From Centrapalus pauciflorus (taxonomy: Eukaryota > Streptophyta > Magnoliopsida > Asterales > Asteraceae), in the NCBI GenBank assembly GCA_020465985.1, contig JAANYP010002796.1, positions 432,177-496,176 on the forward strand: 64,000 nucleotides of DNA, written 5' to 3'. The notes beneath the pieces were generated by a model. That model made no database searches. It was not told where the DNA came from and saw only the letters and a list, made by a program, of their open reading frames with translations. The translations under genes and the position numbers were made by a program. This document shows, one piece after another, positions 62,440 through 64,000 of the stretch (position 1 is the stretch's first letter; each line of letters starts with the position of its first letter).

Positions 62440-64000
62440 AGATACCCCATGCTTATGTCAACTTATATGATCACATTGTTTGATCGATTTATCCAAAAAG
62501 TCGAGCCGAAAGATGTCGTTCAAATTGTGACAGATAGTGGTAGTAATAATATTAGAGCTGATAAGTTTACAATAAACTTATAATTTGTTACTTTAATAAT
62601 TAAGATTTACTAATCACTAACAACTATTATTTCTTTAAAAGGAAACTTGTGAAAGGAAAATATCCGCACATCTATTGGAATCCTTATCCAACACACCGCA
62701 TAAACTTGATGTTTGAAGACATCATCAACTTGCCACATTTGAAAAGAACAATTGAGAGGAGCAACTGCGGTTAATACATCATTTACAACAACACATTGTT
62801 GTTGAACATGATGAGATAGGTAATTGGCCAAAAAGATGTGGTTAGGCTCGTGAAGACCCGATTTGTCACTGCTTTCATAATACTGAATTGCTTTAGGACT
62901 CATAAGAAGGATATAAGAAAGATGTTCACTTTAGAATCATAGACAAAACACAAATTTTCGAAAGAGGCAAGATGTAGGCAAACAACAAATGCTATATTAT
63001 TGCCATCTTTTTTGAGCTATATAGATATTGTCGTGAAAGTGGGTTTGTCTTTGTTAGGTGTGCTTCGTTTAGTTGATGGAAGAGAATTCCTCCCATGGGA
63101 TATACATGAAGCAATTGATAAGCAAAGGAGATGATTGCTGCCACTTTCAAGAACAAATTGGAAAAGTAGGAATAAATCTACACCATCATTGATACGAAAT
63201 GGAGTTGTCAATTGCATCGACCTTTGCATGCGGCCAAACATTTCTTGAATCCATCTATTTTTTATAACAACCCGCATATAAAAGAGTATTCCGAGGTGAT
63301 GGAAGGGTTGATGTCATGCATCCGTGAGTTGTCGTTGACAAAGATGGTGTGATGAAGATTCATTTGAGTTTCCTTTATATAGGGCTGCACGAGGGATTTT
63401 TGGAGACCCGACAGCGAACCAGATGAAAGTAAAACTTGCACCAGGTTGTATACAACTATACATATATTTATAAATTATAATCTATAAAACTATAATATTG
63501 TTTAACCATCTATCTTACTTATTACTTGCATATTCTTTATTTGTTACTAAATTAGTGGAGTGGTGGAAACAATATGGATCACCAGGCACCAGCACCAACT
63601 CTAAGAAAATTTACGATGAAGTTGCTAAGTCTTACATGTAGTTCATCCGATTGTGAACGTAACTGGAGTATATTTGAACATGTAAGTAACTCAGATTTTG
63701 TATTATAAAAAGTAAAAACATACTATAATTTATACTATTTATAATTTAATGTGTTAATATTTATTATATTTTACTTGCAGCTTCTAACTAAGAAAATAAA
63801 TCGGCTAAAGCAACAAAGTTGAATGATTTGTTGTTTATAAAGTATAATCAGGTTGTGAGAATGAGGTACGATTGTAATGATGCAATTGACACAATCATCA
63901 TGGACAACACAAATGTTCAAAATGCCAAAGAGTGGTTGATCGAAGTCTTGGAAGAAGAAGATGCTCCGATGTTTGAGGGTGAAAACTTAACGTGGGGACA
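62440..64000 (+). pseudogene. hAT transposase (DUF659 / hAT dimerisation), broken and partial
   Basis: Conceptual plus-strand fragments in order: FDRFIQKVEPKDVVQIVTDS (DUF659, 62480-62560), YPHIYWNPYPTHRINLMFED (62660-62730), VGLSLLGVLRLVDGREFLPW (63040-63105), IFGDPTANQ (about 63395), then the dimerisation region SSSDCERNWSIFEH (63635-63680) and LLTKKINRL...LNDLLFIKYNQVVRMR (63780-63865). In-frame stops (for example after RSNCG at about 62770 and within 63340-63365) and a frameshift near 63582-63592 break it. A possible intron separates 63680 from 63780 (ends in TTGCAG). It continues past the right edge. The minus-strand ORFs at 62610-62903 and 63017-63277 are shadows. Confidence 0.85.

Noticed and set aside
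62610..63277. Two minus-strand ORFs at the right edge
   Set aside because: The plus strand encodes conserved hAT transposase segments there, so these are shadows.

Overview
This window is nuclear DNA of a flowering plant, most likely a eudicot. It is very AT-rich, its genes are split by many introns, and the encoded proteins match plant forms of BRCC36, a group-3 LEA protein, WDR43/UTP5, PWP2/UTP1 and an acyl-protein thioesterase. The space between genes is filled with plant DNA transposons (CACTA, hAT, Mutator-like MITEs, Helitrons) and SINE-like elements. I cannot name the species.

Layout. 1-327 is the end of a CACTA element. 328-8080 has no recognised gene but holds a 99-codon orphan ORF, a fold-back element, a Mutator-type MITE with a perfect 9-bp target duplication and a hAT MITE with a perfect 8-bp target duplication. 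8081-15346 is a head-to-tail array of six Helitron-derived units with an exact 1211-bp period, followed by a complete relative of its second component (15604-16224). BRCC36 (18385-25349, +, 10 exons) comes next, then a small unrecognised 90-aa gene facing it (25920-26423, -). A single-exon LEA gene (28870-29340, +) follows, with a seed/ABA-type promoter. Next come two same-strand genes for ribosome-biogenesis WD40 proteins: WDR43 (31842-38043, -, 12 exons) and PWP2 (39049-44689, -, 7 exons). An acyl-protein thioesterase (46679-50060, -, 9 exons) is the last intact gene. 50061-64000 is transposon and satellite territory: a 2.5-kb inverted repeat, nested MITEs, dinucleotide tracts, a C-rich minisatellite, small Helitrons and a broken hAT transposase running off the right edge.

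How the genes relate. PWP2 and WDR43 both belong to the small-subunit processome (UtpB and UtpA) and lie 1 kb apart in the same orientation. Both carry telo-box-like sequence near the start codon, and WDR43 also has two site II motifs. The other genes look functionally unrelated: K63 deubiquitination, desiccation protection and protein de-palmitoylation.

Most notable: a U12-type AT-AC intron in BRCC36, required by the reading frame, and the near-identical 6 x 1211-bp Helitron array, in which each unit joins a complete short Helitron to the 5' part of a second Helitron carrying a nested MITE. All exon boundaries were read by hand from splice signals, frame continuity and family conservation; no alignment was run.
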